Assembly: GCA_009692705.1 (NCBI GenBank)
Contig: SHYR01000001.1
Coordinates: 97,948 to 135,086, forward strand
DNA: 37,139 bases
DNA from: Dehalococcoidia bacterium
GTDB lineage: Bacteria > Chloroflexota > Dehalococcoidia > UBA2979
Direction: 5' to 3'
Of this stretch, positions 8,366-17,282 are shown in pieces. The notes under the pieces are model-generated. The model was not told the DNA's origin. It did no database searches and saw only the letters and a list, made by a program, of their open reading frames with translations. How positions within the stretch are numbered: position 1 is the first letter of the stretch; the number at the start of each line of letters is the position of its first letter. Made by a program: the position numbers and the translations under genes.

Positions 8366-9343
8366 ATGGCACAGGACATCCTGGTCGTCGGCGAACTCGC
8401 CGACGGCGCGCTGAGCGCCACTACGGTGGAGCTGCTGGGCGCCGCCGTGCGCCTCGCCGAGGGCGGTCGCGTGAGCGTCACGCTGCTGGGCAGCGCGGCG
8501 CCGGCCGCCGCCGCGCCGGCATTCGCCGCCGGCGCCGACCGCGCCTTCGTCAGCGGCGACGGTGGCTACGAGCCGTTCCGCTCCGACCCGTGGGTCGCGG
8601 CCGTGCAGGCGGCGATCACGCAGGCGCAGCCCGCCGTGGTGCTGCTCGCGCAGTCCACTGTGGGCCGGGACCTCGGCCCGCGGCTCGCCTTCCGCCTGGA
8701 CACCGCGGCGGCGATGGATTGCGTGCAGCTCGCAATCGAGGGCGGGTCGTTCCGCGCCACGCGCCCCTGCTTCGGCGGCAATGCGCTTGCCAGCTACTCC
8801 TTCGCCACCTCGCCGGCGATCGCCACCGCGCGCGCGAAGTCGCAGGACGCGCTTGACCCGCCGCGAGCCGGCGCCACCGGCGAGACCGTGGCGCTGCCCG
8901 GGCCCGCCGAGGCGCGCACGGAGGTGACGGGTCGCGAGCAGGCGGCCGCCACTGGGCTGCGGTTGCAGGACGCCCCGGTCGTGGTTTCCGGCGGCCGCGG
9001 CCTGGGCGGACCGGAGGGCTTCCGGCTGATCGAGCAGCTCGCCGCCGCGATCGGCACGCATCGCGCGGCGGTGGGTTCCTCGCGTGCGGCCTGCGACATG
9101 GGGTGGTACCCAGTGAGCCAGCAGGTGGGGCTGACCGGCAAGGTGGTGACGCCCGACCTCTACATCGCGGTGGCGATCTCCGGCGCCAGCCAGCACATGG
9201 CGGGCTGCAGCGGCGCGAAGGCGATCGTGGCGATCAATCGCGATCCCGAGGCGAACATCTTCAAGGCGGCCCGCTACGGTATTGTCGGCGACTACAAGCT
9301 GGTGCTGCCGCCCCTGATCGAGGCGATCAGGGCGCTCGACTAA
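8366..9343 (+). CDS. etfA: Electron transfer flavoprotein alpha subunit
   Basis: [45 protein letters not shown]...[57 protein letters not shown]. Confidence 0.95.
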   Translation: MAQDILVVGELADGALSATTVELLGAAVRLAEGGRVSVTLLGSAAPAAAAPAFAAGADRAFVSGDGGYEPFRSDPWVAAVQAAITQAQPAVVLLAQSTVGRDLGPRLAFRLDTAAAMDCVQLAIEGGSFRATRPCFGGNALASYSFATSPAIATARAKSQDALDPPRAGATGETVALPGPAEARTEVTGREQAAATGLRLQDAPVVVSGGRGLGGPEGFRLIEQLAAAIGTHRAAVGSSRAACDMGWYPVSQQVGLTGKVVTPDLYIAVAISGASQHMAGCSGAKAIVAINRDPEANIFKAARYGIVGDYKLVLPPLIEAIRALD

Positions 9344-9452
9344 CGGTGGGCGGAAGCGCTGGTGGAGCGGTCGCCGGCGGCCAGCTTGTGAGAGACATAA
9401 CTACTGATCGCCTTGTGCGGCGAATCTGGACGGGCCATGGGTCAGGTTCGCG

Positions 9453-9482
9453 TTGCGTTCGTCACCCGTACGCAAATACAAT
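9453..9482 (+). promoter_or_regulatory. Predicted sigma70-type promoter TTGCGT-N18-TACAAT upstream of coaE
   Basis: TTGCGT 9453-9458, 18-nt spacer, TACAAT 9477-9482, in a locally AT-richer intergenic region. Confidence 0.45.
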
Positions 9483-9533
9483 CACTGTGAGCGTGGCCGC
9501 TAGTAGTACCTGCGCGCTCGGCCGGGAGACTCC

Positions 9534-10157
9534 ATGGTTCTGATCGGGTTGACCGGAGGCATCGCCTCTGGTAAATCGACTGCTGCCGAGGTGCTGAAGC
9601 AGCTCGGCGCCGTGGTGGTCGATGGCGATCGCCTCGGTCACCGTGCTTACGAGCCGGGTTCGCCGGGATTCCAGAAGGTGGTGAACGAGTTCGGGCACGA
9701 GATCGTGGCGCGGGACGGCACGATCAACCGCACGATCCTTGGCGGCAAGGTCTTCGGCGCCCCCGATCAGATGAAGCGGCTGACTGATATCGTCTGGCCG
9801 GAGATTCGCCGGATGGCGAAGGCGGAGATCGCCGACGCCCGCCGCCGTGGCGCCGCCGTGGTGGTGCTGGAAGCTGCGGTGCTGATCGAGGCGGGGTGGC
9901 AGGACCTCGTCGACGAGGTCTGGGTGATCTCCGTAAAGTCCCAGACCGCCCGCGAGCGGCTGATGGCGCGCAACAACCTCAGCGCGGACGCCGCACAGGC
10001 GCGTATCGCCTCGCAGCTCAGCAACCGCGAGCGCGAGCGGCACGCGGACGTGAAGATCGACAACTCCGGTACGATCGAGCAGTTCGAGCGGCGCCTCTTT
10101 CTGCAGTGGAAGAAGCTGGAGCGGCGCGCGGCCCAGCCTGCGGGCAGCAGGCGGTAG
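9534..10157 (+). CDS. coaE: Dephospho-CoA kinase
   Basis: MVLIGLTGGIASGKSTAAEVLKQLGAVVVDGDRLGHRAYEPGSPGFQKVVNEFG (P-loop and CoaE signature). Confidence 0.95.
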   Translation: MVLIGLTGGIASGKSTAAEVLKQLGAVVVDGDRLGHRAYEPGSPGFQKVVNEFGHEIVARDGTINRTILGGKVFGAPDQMKRLTDIVWPEIRRMAKAEIADARRRGAAVVVLEAAVLIEAGWQDLVDEVWVISVKSQTARERLMARNNLSADAAQARIASQLSNRERERHADVKIDNSGTIEQFERRLFLQWKKLERRAAQPAGSRR

Positions 10158-10197
10158 CACCGCCCCCGGGGGCGCGGACGGCAGATAGGCGGGGGCC

Positions 10198-11100
10198 TTG
10201 GCCAGCACCACGCGACGCACGACCGCATCGGAACAGGCGCCCGGTAAGGGCGCCGGCTTCAGATCGCTCCAGGTGGAGGAGTTCCGCATCAAGTCGGAGC
10301 CCTACTACCTTCCGATCGCCGACGAGGTGGAGCTCTTCCAGACGGCGTACGCGCAGCACATGCCGGTGCTACTCAAGGGCCCCACGGGCTGCGGCAAGAC
10401 CCGCTTCCTCGAGTACATGTCGTGGCGTCTGCACCAGCACGTCCCCACGCGCGCGGAGGAGGGCGTGCCGCTGATTACGGTCGCCTGCCACGAGGACCTC
10501 ACCGCTTCCGACCTGGTGGGTCGCTACCTGCTCGAGCGCGAGGAAACGCGCTGGATCGACGGCCCGCTGACGCGCGCGGTGAAGGTGGGCGCGATCTGCT
10601 ACCTGGACGAGATCGTGGAGGCGCGCAAGGACACCACCGTGCTGATCCACCCGCTCACCGACTACCGCCGGTTGCTGCCGGTGGAGAAGCGCGGTGAGCT
10701 GCTGGAGGCGGCGGACGGCTTCCTGCTGGTGGTCTCCTACAACCCCGGCTACCAGTCCGCGCTCAAGGACCTCAAGCATTCCACGCGCCAGCGCTTTGTC
10801 GCGATCGAGTTCGACTACCCGCCGCGCGAGCTGGAAGCCGAGATCGTGCAGCGGGAGGCGGACTGCAGCGCCGAGGTCGCGCGCCAGCTCGCCAAGCTCG
10901 GCGAGAAGGTGCGCAACCTCAAGGAGCACGGCCTCGCTGAAGGGGTGTCGACGCGGCTGCTGATCTACGCGGGCAAGCTGATCGCCAACGGCATCCAGTC
11001 GCGGCGCGCCTGTCAGACCGCAGTGGTGTGGGCGCTCACCGACGACGCCGAGGTGCAGCGCTCGATCGAGGAAGTCGTCACCTCGATTTTCGAGGACTGA
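10198..11100 (+). CDS. AAA+ ATPase, NorQ/CbbQ (MoxR-like) family
   Basis: [24 protein letters not shown] (Walker A), [17 protein letters not shown] (Walker B), TUG start; immediately upstream of a VWA protein. Confidence 0.9.
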   Translation: MASTTRRTTASEQAPGKGAGFRSLQVEEFRIKSEPYYLPIADEVELFQTAYAQHMPVLLKGPTGCGKTRFLEYMSWRLHQHVPTRAEEGVPLITVACHEDLTASDLVGRYLLEREETRWIDGPLTRAVKVGAICYLDEIVEARKDTTVLIHPLTDYRRLLPVEKRGELLEAADGFLLVVSYNPGYQSALKDLKHSTRQRFVAIEFDYPPRELEAEIVQREADCSAEVARQLAKLGEKVRNLKEHGLAEGVSTRLLIYAGKLIANGIQSRRACQTAVVWALTDDAEVQRSIEEVVTSIFED

Positions 11101-11173
11101 TGGCGATCGCCCGCGTGCAGGCGCCGCAGCCGCGCGCCGGCGCCTGCACGCCTGCCCGGCCGGGGGCTGTGCC

Positions 11174-14100
11174 GTGACCGCTGCCGAGCAGCTTCGCGAG
11201 CGCTACGCCGCCGAGCTGCGCGGCTTCGGCTCCTCGCTGCCCGAAGACTTCGGCGCCGCCGCTGCCGAGCTCGCACCGCGCTTCAGCGCGCAGCAGCTCG
11301 AACTCTGGGCGCAGGCAGGCGTCGCGCTCGCCAACTACTCGCTGCGCTCGTGGGAAGCCTCCGCGGAGTACTTCCGCGCCAGCCCGCAAGTCGCCAGCGC
11401 CATGCGGTTCGAGCAGCTGATGGCGTGGGCGCGCATCGCGACCGAGCTAGCCGAGCGCTCCTCCGTGGTGTCTGCCGCCTTCCTCAAGGCCACGCCGGAG
11501 GTGCTGGAGCACCTGCCGCCGTGGCAGCTCGAGCCGTGGGCGCGGCAGGGCGAGCGCCTGTGCCGGGGCAACTGGAAGTCGATCGCGCTCTGCGCGCTCT
11601 ACTTCAGCTCCAGCCCCCGGCTGCTGGCCGCGATGAGCCTGCAGCGGCTCGGCGAGCTCGTCGCGGTGGTCGATGCGCTGACGGAGCGCTCCTATGAGCT
11701 GGCGACGACCTGCGTGGAGCACGCCCCGCAGATCTTCGGTGCGCTGGCCCCGCGCGACCACGAGCCGTTCCTGCGCTTCGCGCAGGCCGTGACGCGCGTC
11801 TCGTGGGCCGACACACGTCTCTACCTGGAGCGCGGGCCCGCGCTGCTGGAGCGGGTGGAGCCCGAGATGCGCAGCCGCTTCCTGGAGCTGGCCGCGCGCG
11901 TCACCGCGGACGTGGGGCGGCAGGGCTTCCCGCTGTTCGCCGGCGCCGCGGCGGCGCTCGGCGAGATCGAGCTGTCGCAGCACGACGCCATGCTGGCTTT
12001 CGCCGGGCGCCTGGCGATCGCGAGCCCGATCGCGGCGATGGAGTACCTGAAGTCGGCGCCTTTCGTGCGCACGCGCCTGACGGCAGAGCAGATGCAGCAG
12101 TGGGCGGAGAGCGGCGCCTCCGTGCTGCTGGAGGATGGCAACGCCGAGGGCGCGGAGGCCTTCTTCCGCCTCGAATCGACGCGGGCGGAGCAGTTGATGA
12201 CCGCGCTCACGGCGCGCGTGGAGCTGGCGCACGTGGGCAGCACGCTGCGCCTGTACGCGAAGGCGCTCACCGGCGAGCAGGTCTCGGTGCGCTCCACCGA
12301 GGAGCTGGTGGAGCGTGGCATCGGCTGGGTCACGGAGTCGTCGGCGACCACCGAGGGCACGGCGATATACCTCCCGCCGTTCATCAGCACGTTCGAGCAC
12401 CAGGATGCCAACTTCCAGGCGTACAAGGTCTTCGCAACGCACCAGGCGGGGCGCATGGAGTTCGGCTCCTTCCGCTACCGCTTCGGCGACGACGGCACTC
12501 AGACGCCATCGACCGTGCACGAGCGCGAGCGACGCGTGCGCGGCGACGCGCCGACGCGTGCGACGACCGCGATGGAGCGCTACTTCGACCTCTTCCCGGA
12601 CCGTGCGCTGATCGCCGCCCTCTTCACCGTGATCGAGGACACGCGCGTGGACGCCTACGTGGGGCGCGAATACGGCGGCATCCGCTCCGTGCTGCGCCGC
12701 CTGCAGGCGCACGAGGCGCAGCACCGGCCGGCGCTGCAGGGCATGGCGCTGCGCGCGGCCTTCGTGGAGAACTTGCTGCGCGCCTCGCTGCAGGCCGCAG
12801 ACACGATGCAATGGCCGCACGCGCTGGAGCCGGTGCTGCGCGATGGCCTGTCGGCGCTGCGCATGGTGGAGCTCGCGGAGGCCACCGTGCAGGATTCCGC
12901 TGAGGTGGCGGCGGCGCTTTACGACATCGCGCAGCGCATCCCCAACGTCGAGCTCGAGCCGGACGAGCAGTGGGAGACGCCCGACGGCGACCTGCTGGAG
13001 GTCGCGGCCTCCATGCCCGGCGGTGGGGCCGGGGACGTGCCGATGCCGCAGGGCGAGGAGGCGGAATTCGAGACGCCGCCGCAGCCGGAGTTCCGCGGCG
13101 ACTTCAAGCCGGAGCTGGTGCAGCTGCTGATGCAGCTCCGCCAGCAGCGCGAGGGGGACGGCGAGGGCGAAGGCGCCGGCTCGCCGATCACACAGCAGCA
13201 ACTTCAGGAGCTGCTGGAGAAGTCGGTGGAGCTCTCGCTCTCGGGGATGGAGGAGGGCGACATCGCCTCATCGCTGGCGATGTTCCTCTCCGGGCTGGAG
13301 AAAGAAGGCGGCACGCCGCAGGGCGAGCCGCGGCCGGAGCACGGGCAGCAGCAGGGGTCGGGCGAGGAGCCGGTCCAGCAGGACCTGCCGGTGGCGATCG
13401 AATGGTTCCACTACGACGAGTGGGACTTTCGCGCCGCCGACTACCGGCCGCGCTGGTGCCGTGTCGGCGAGCGGGTCGCCCCGGAGGGCAGCCTGGACTT
13501 CTACCAGGAGACGCTGCAACGCCACCACGGCCTCGTCGCCGAGACACGGCGGCAGTTCGAGCTGCTGCGGCCGGAGACGTTCCGTAAGATCAAGCGACTG
13601 GAGGACGGTGAGGACCTCGATCTCGATCACGCGATCGAGTTCCTGGTCGACAAGCGCGCCGGCGTGGGCCCGCAGGCCCGCATCTACTGGCGCCGCAACA
13701 AGATCGAGCGCGACGTGGCGGTCGCCTTCCTGCTCGACATGTCCGCCTCCACGGACGAGGAGATCGAGAAGCAGCGCCCGCGCCGCAACGAGCGCGAAGA
13801 TGGCTTCGACGATGACCCGCGCAAGTACTTCCAGTGGCTGGCGCAGCGCCGGGCGAAGCAGGCGCAGGAGCCGCCGAAGCGCATCATCGACCTCGAAAAG
13901 GAGTCGGCGGTACTGATCGTGGAGGCGCTGGAGGCGATCGGTGACGCCTACGGCATCTACGGTTTCTCCGGCTACGGCCGCGAGAATGTGGAGTTCTACA
14001 CCATCAAGAACCTCGACGAGCACTTCAGCGACCGCGTGCGCAAGCGCATCGCCAAGATCGACCCGGTCCGCTCCACGCGCATGGGGCCGGCGATCCGGCA

Positions 14101-14407
14101 CACCGTCCACAAGCTCGAAGGCTTCGAGGCCAAGGTGAAGATCCTGATCCTGGTCTCCGACGGCCGCCCGCAGGACCACGGCTACGGGCGCGACCGCACG
14201 GAGAAGGAGTACGCCGTCCACGACACCAAGCAGGCGCTGCTGGAGGCGAAGCGCGCCGGCATCACGCCGTTCCTGATCACCGTCGACAAGGAAGGCCACG
14301 ACTACCTGGGCGAAATGTGCGACGACATCGGCTACGAGGTCGTCGCGGACATCGAGTCGCTGCCGCGGCGCCTGCCCAGCCTCTACCGCACGCTCGCCAC
14401 GCAGTAG
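11174..14407 (+). CDS. NorD/CbbO-like VWA-domain protein (1077 aa) with N-terminal helical repeats
   Basis: C-terminal MIDAS-like DMSASTDEE ... SDGRPQDHGYG; NorD-type EGTAIYLPPFISTFEHQDANFQAYKVFATHQAGRMEFGSF. N-terminal repeats of about 38 aa. Confidence 0.88.
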   Translation: MTAAEQLRERYAAELRGFGSSLPEDFGAAAAELAPRFSAQQLELWAQAGVALANYSLRSWEASAEYFRASPQVASAMRFEQLMAWARIATELAERSSVVSAAFLKATPEVLEHLPPWQLEPWARQGERLCRGNWKSIALCALYFSSSPRLLAAMSLQRLGELVAVVDALTERSYELATTCVEHAPQIFGALAPRDHEPFLRFAQAVTRVSWADTRLYLERGPALLERVEPEMRSRFLELAARVTADVGRQGFPLFAGAAAALGEIELSQHDAMLAFAGRLAIASPIAAMEYLKSAPFVRTRLTAEQMQQWAESGASVLLEDGNAEGAEAFFRLESTRAEQLMTALTARVELAHVGSTLRLYAKALTGEQVSVRSTEELVERGIGWVTESSATTEGTAIYLPPFISTFEHQDANFQAYKVFATHQAGRMEFGSFRYRFGDDGTQTPSTVHERERRVRGDAPTRATTAMERYFDLFPDRALIAALFTVIEDTRVDAYVGREYGGIRSVLRRLQAHEAQHRPALQGMALRAAFVENLLRASLQAADTMQWPHALEPVLRDGLSALRMVELAEATVQDSAEVAAALYDIAQRIPNVELEPDEQWETPDGDLLEVAASMPGGGAGDVPMPQGEEAEFETPPQPEFRGDFKPELVQLLMQLRQQREGDGEGEGAGSPITQQQLQELLEKSVELSLSGMEEGDIASSLAMFLSGLEKEGGTPQGEPRPEHGQQQGSGEEPVQQDLPVAIEWFHYDEWDFRAADYRPRWCRVGERVAPEGSLDFYQETLQRHHGLVAETRRQFELLRPETFRKIKRLEDGEDLDLDHAIEFLVDKRAGVGPQARIYWRRNKIERDVAVAFLLDMSASTDEEIEKQRPRRNEREDGFDDDPRKYFQWLAQRRAKQAQEPPKRIIDLEKESAVLIVEALEAIGDAYGIYGFSGYGRENVEFYTIKNLDEHFSDRVRKRIAKIDPVRSTRMGPAIRHTVHKLEGFEAKVKILILVSDGRPQDHGYGRDRTEKEYAVHDTKQALLEAKRAGITPFLITVDKEGHDYLGEMCDDIGYEVVADIESLPRRLPSLYRTLATQ

Positions 14408-14429
14408 CCGCGGCAGCGCCGGTCCGCGC

Positions 14430-15599
14430 ATGAGCGACCGGCCGCCCGGCGCGCTGCGCGAGGTGGCCGCGCTCTTCCTGCGGCTGGGCGCCACCGCCTT
14501 CGGCGGTCCCGCCGCCCACATCGCGCTCATGCACGACGAGGTCGTGACGCGGCGTCGCTGGATTGGCGAGCAGGAGTTCCTGGACCTGCTCGGCGCGACC
14601 AACCTGATCCCCGGCCCCAACTCGACCGAGCTGGCGATCCACCTCGGCCACCGGCGGGCGGGCTGGCGCGGCCTGGTCGCCGCCGGCGTCTGCTTCATCG
14701 TGCCCGCGATGCTGGCCGTGCTCGCGCTGGCATGGGCCTACGTCCAGTACGGCGCGCGGCCGCAGGGGACGTGGCTGCTGTACGGCGTCAAGCCGGTGGT
14801 GATCGCGATCGTCGCGCACGCGCTCTGGCGCCTCGGCCGCGCTGCGATCCGCAACGCCGTGCTGGCCGTGGTCGGGCTCGCGGTGCTGGCGCTCTACCTG
14901 CGCGGGCTGAACGAGATCGCGCTGCTCTTCGGCGGGGGCACGGCGGTGCTCGCGCTGCGCGGCGGCGGGGGGCTGGTGCGCCGAGCGCGCGGCAGAGGCT
15001 GGGCAGGCGCAGCGACGCCGCTGCTCGGCGCGCCGGCGCTCGCCGCCGCCGCGGCCGCGGGTGTGAGCGCGTACGCTCACGCGACACTCTTCCTCACCTT
15101 CCTGAAGATCGGCGCGGTGCTGTACGGCTCCGGCTACGTGCTGCTCGCCTTCCTGCGTAACGACTTCGTGCTGCGCCTCGGCTGGCTGACGGAGCAGCAA
15201 CTGCTGGACGCCGTGGCGATCGGGCAGTTCACCCCCGGCCCCCTGTTCACGACCGCCACGTTCGTCGGCTACCTGCTGGGGGGCGTGCCGGGGGCGCTGC
15301 TCGCGACGCTCGGCATCTTCCTCCCGGCCTTCCTCTTCGTCGCCGCGACCGCGCCGCTGGTGCACCGGCTGCGGCGCGCGCCGGCGCTCTCTGCCGCGCT
15401 CGACGGCGTGAACGTGGCGGCGGTGGGGCTGATGGCGGCCGTCACCGCCGTGCTGGCGCGCGACGCGCTCGTCGACTGGTTCACGCTGGCGGTGGGCGGG
15501 CTGGCCGCGCTGGCGCTGCTGCGCCTGCGCCTGAACCCGGCCTGGCTGGTCGCCGCCGGCGGCCTCGCCGGCCTCGCCTACCGCGGCCTCGCTGGCTGA
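14430..15599 (+). CDS. chrA: ChrA-type chromate transporter family protein
   Basis: FLRLGATAFGGPAAHIALMHDEVVTRRRWI...DLLGATNLIPGPNSTELAIHLG; second half AIGQFTPGPLFTTATFVGYLLGG. Confidence 0.92.
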   Translation: MSDRPPGALREVAALFLRLGATAFGGPAAHIALMHDEVVTRRRWIGEQEFLDLLGATNLIPGPNSTELAIHLGHRRAGWRGLVAAGVCFIVPAMLAVLALAWAYVQYGARPQGTWLLYGVKPVVIAIVAHALWRLGRAAIRNAVLAVVGLAVLALYLRGLNEIALLFGGGTAVLALRGGGGLVRRARGRGWAGAATPLLGAPALAAAAAAGVSAYAHATLFLTFLKIGAVLYGSGYVLLAFLRNDFVLRLGWLTEQQLLDAVAIGQFTPGPLFTTATFVGYLLGGVPGALLATLGIFLPAFLFVAATAPLVHRLRRAPALSAALDGVNVAAVGLMAAVTAVLARDALVDWFTLAVGGLAALALLRLRLNPAWLVAAGGLAGLAYRGLAG

Positions 15600-15621
15600 C
15601 GGCGGCGGCGCAAGCGGGCGC

Positions 15622-16704
15622 TCACCGCTCGCCCCCCGCCCCGCCAAGGCGGAACGCCAGCGTTCCGCCCCCACCGCCCAGCCGGAACGCCAGCGTCCCG
15701 CCCTCGCCCTCCACCCACGCGCCTTCGCCCAGCGCCGCGAGCACATCCAGCAGGCCGATCGCCTCCGTCATCGCCTGTGCCACACGCGCGCGCGGGAGGC
15801 GCGGGAACAGCCGCGCGACCAGCGCGTAGGCGCTCGCCGGACCCCCGGCCAGCAGCGCGCGCACGCGGCGCAGCCGCCGCTCGTAGTGCGCCTCGAAGCG
15901 GTCGAGCAGCGCCGGCGGGTCGGCCACCACCGCGCCGTGCCCGGGCAGCACGCGCCGGGGCGCGAGCGCGCGCAGGCGCTGCGCCGAGGCGAGAAACGGA
16001 GGCAGCGAGGGCCAGCGCGCACCCTCGTCTCCCGGGCCGGCGTCCATGGTGCGCGGGAAGTGCAGCCCCGGCGTGGGGATCGTGCCGGGCAGCAGCGTGT
16101 CACCCGAATAGAGGTCGCGCGTGCGCTCCGTGATCGCGACCAGGTTGCCCGGCGTGTGGCCGGGCGCCGCGACCACGCGCAGCGTGTCGCCGTCTGCCAG
16201 CGCGAAGCGCTCGCCGTCGGCGACGGCCTCCACGGCCTGCGCGGGCGCGCCCTCCCAGCGCAGGCGCGGGCGGGGGCCGGCCGCCCACGAACGGGACGAA
16301 AGACGGGACGGAAGCGTGGACGACAGGGTGGTTCCGTCCGGGGCGTCGCGGTAGCCGTGGCGCCGCAGCGCCTCGAGCCGGGCTGCGCGCGCGGCCTCGC
16401 CGTGGCGCGCGCCCGCCACGATCGCGGCGCGGTCGGCGGCGCCGCAGCGGATGCGCGCGCCGGCGGCGGCCCAGCGCCCCGCGAGCCCGGCGTGGTCGAG
16501 GTGCGCGTGCGTCACCAGCACCACGCGCACGTCGGGCGGCGCGAAGCCCGCCGCGGCGAGCTGCGCGACCGCCGCCTCCCACGAGCCCTCGCAGTCCGGC
16601 CCCGCGTCGACGAGCAGCGCGCCGCCGCCGGCCAGCGGCAGCGCGTAGACGACGTTGCCCGCGAGCGCGATCGCGTGCGGCGCTGCGGGCGGCGCTGGCG
16701 GCAT
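15622..16704 (-). CDS. MBL-fold metallo-hydrolase
   Basis: VTHAHLDHAG (HxHxDH), APGHTPGNLV, DLYSGDTLLPG, RVLPGHGAVV. Confidence 0.92.
   Translation of the reverse strand: MPPAPPAAPHAIALAGNVVYALPLAGGGALLVDAGPDCEGSWEAAVAQLAAAGFAPPDVRVVLVTHAHLDHAGLAGRWAAAGARIRCGAADRAAIVAGARHGEAARAARLEALRRHGYRDAPDGTTLSSTLPSRLSSRSWAAGPRPRLRWEGAPAQAVEAVADGERFALADGDTLRVVAAPGHTPGNLVAITERTRDLYSGDTLLPGTIPTPGLHFPRTMDAGPGDEGARWPSLPPFLASAQRLRALAPRRVLPGHGAVVADPPALLDRFEAHYERRLRRVRALLAGGPASAYALVARLFPRLPRARVAQAMTEAIGLLDVLAALGEGAWVEGEGGTLAFRLGGGGGTLAFRLGGAGGER
15648..15716. repeat. 33-bp tandem duplication containing a 22-bp palindrome, in the 3' end of the MBL gene
   Basis: Units at 15651-15683 and 15684-15716 (GGAACGCCAGCGTYCCGCCC...). 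GGCGGAACGC-CA-GCGTTCCGCC at 15648-15669. Encodes the repeated peptide GGTLAFRLGG. Confidence 0.8.
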
Positions 16705-16713
16705 GCGGCGAGG

Positions 16714-17145
16714 CTAGGCGATCAGCCCGCCGCGCGCATCGAACTGCGACCGCGGCGACCAGGCCATCTCCCAGAGGTTCCCCTCCGGGTCCGCGAAGTA
16801 GCCGGAGCGCCCGCCCCACGAGGTGTCGACCGGCTCCTTCACGATCCGCCCGCCGGCGGCCTTCGCCGTCGCCAGCGCCTCGTCCACCTGCTCGCGCCGC
16901 TCGACGTTGAGGCCCAGCGAGAGGCCGCGGTACTGCCCGGCGGCTGGCGGCGCGTCGGTGAGCTTCGCGTCGCCGGATAGCAGCGCGTGCGGGAAGAGCG
17001 AGAGCCACGCCCCGCCGCCCTTGTACTCGGCGAAGTGCTTGTTGTCGGGGTTCGCCTCCGTCCAGCCGAGCGCGTTGTAGAACGCGCGCAGCTTCGGCAC
17101 GTCGTGCACGCCGAGGTGGACGGTGGTGATGCGGGTCGGGATCAT
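16714..17145 (-). CDS. VOC family (glyoxalase/bleomycin resistance-like) protein
   Basis: MIPTRITTVHLGVHDVPKLRAFYNALGW...GRSGYFADPEGNLWEMAW. Confidence 0.92.
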   Translation of the reverse strand: MIPTRITTVHLGVHDVPKLRAFYNALGWTEANPDNKHFAEYKGGGAWLSLFPHALLSGDAKLTDAPPAAGQYRGLSLGLNVERREQVDEALATAKAAGGRIVKEPVDTSWGGRSGYFADPEGNLWEMAWSPRSQFDARGGLIA

Positions 17146-17282
17146 CGGGCGGCTCCTCTCAACTCAAGCAGCGGTGTCGTGTGGAACAGCGGTCATGCGC
17201 CCCCCCCGCTCGCGGCGAGCGCGAACGGCCCCCCGTTGTTGTCGCCGAGGATGATGGGGGTGTGGGTGAGGGTCACCGGAAA

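Noticed and set aside
6707-9196. 829-aa minus-strand ORF opposite the EMO-like gene and etfBA
   Set aside because: Low-complexity Arg/His/Ala-rich translation antisense to well-supported genes; typical high-GC shadow ORF.
9386-9402. TTGTGAGAGACATAAC as a possible Rex-binding site
   Set aside because: Only the left half TTGTGA fits the Rex consensus; the right half does not match TCACAA.
14277-15746. 489-aa minus-strand ORF opposite chrA
   Set aside because: Gln/Arg/Ala-rich shadow frame of the ChrA coding sequence, no recognisable domain.
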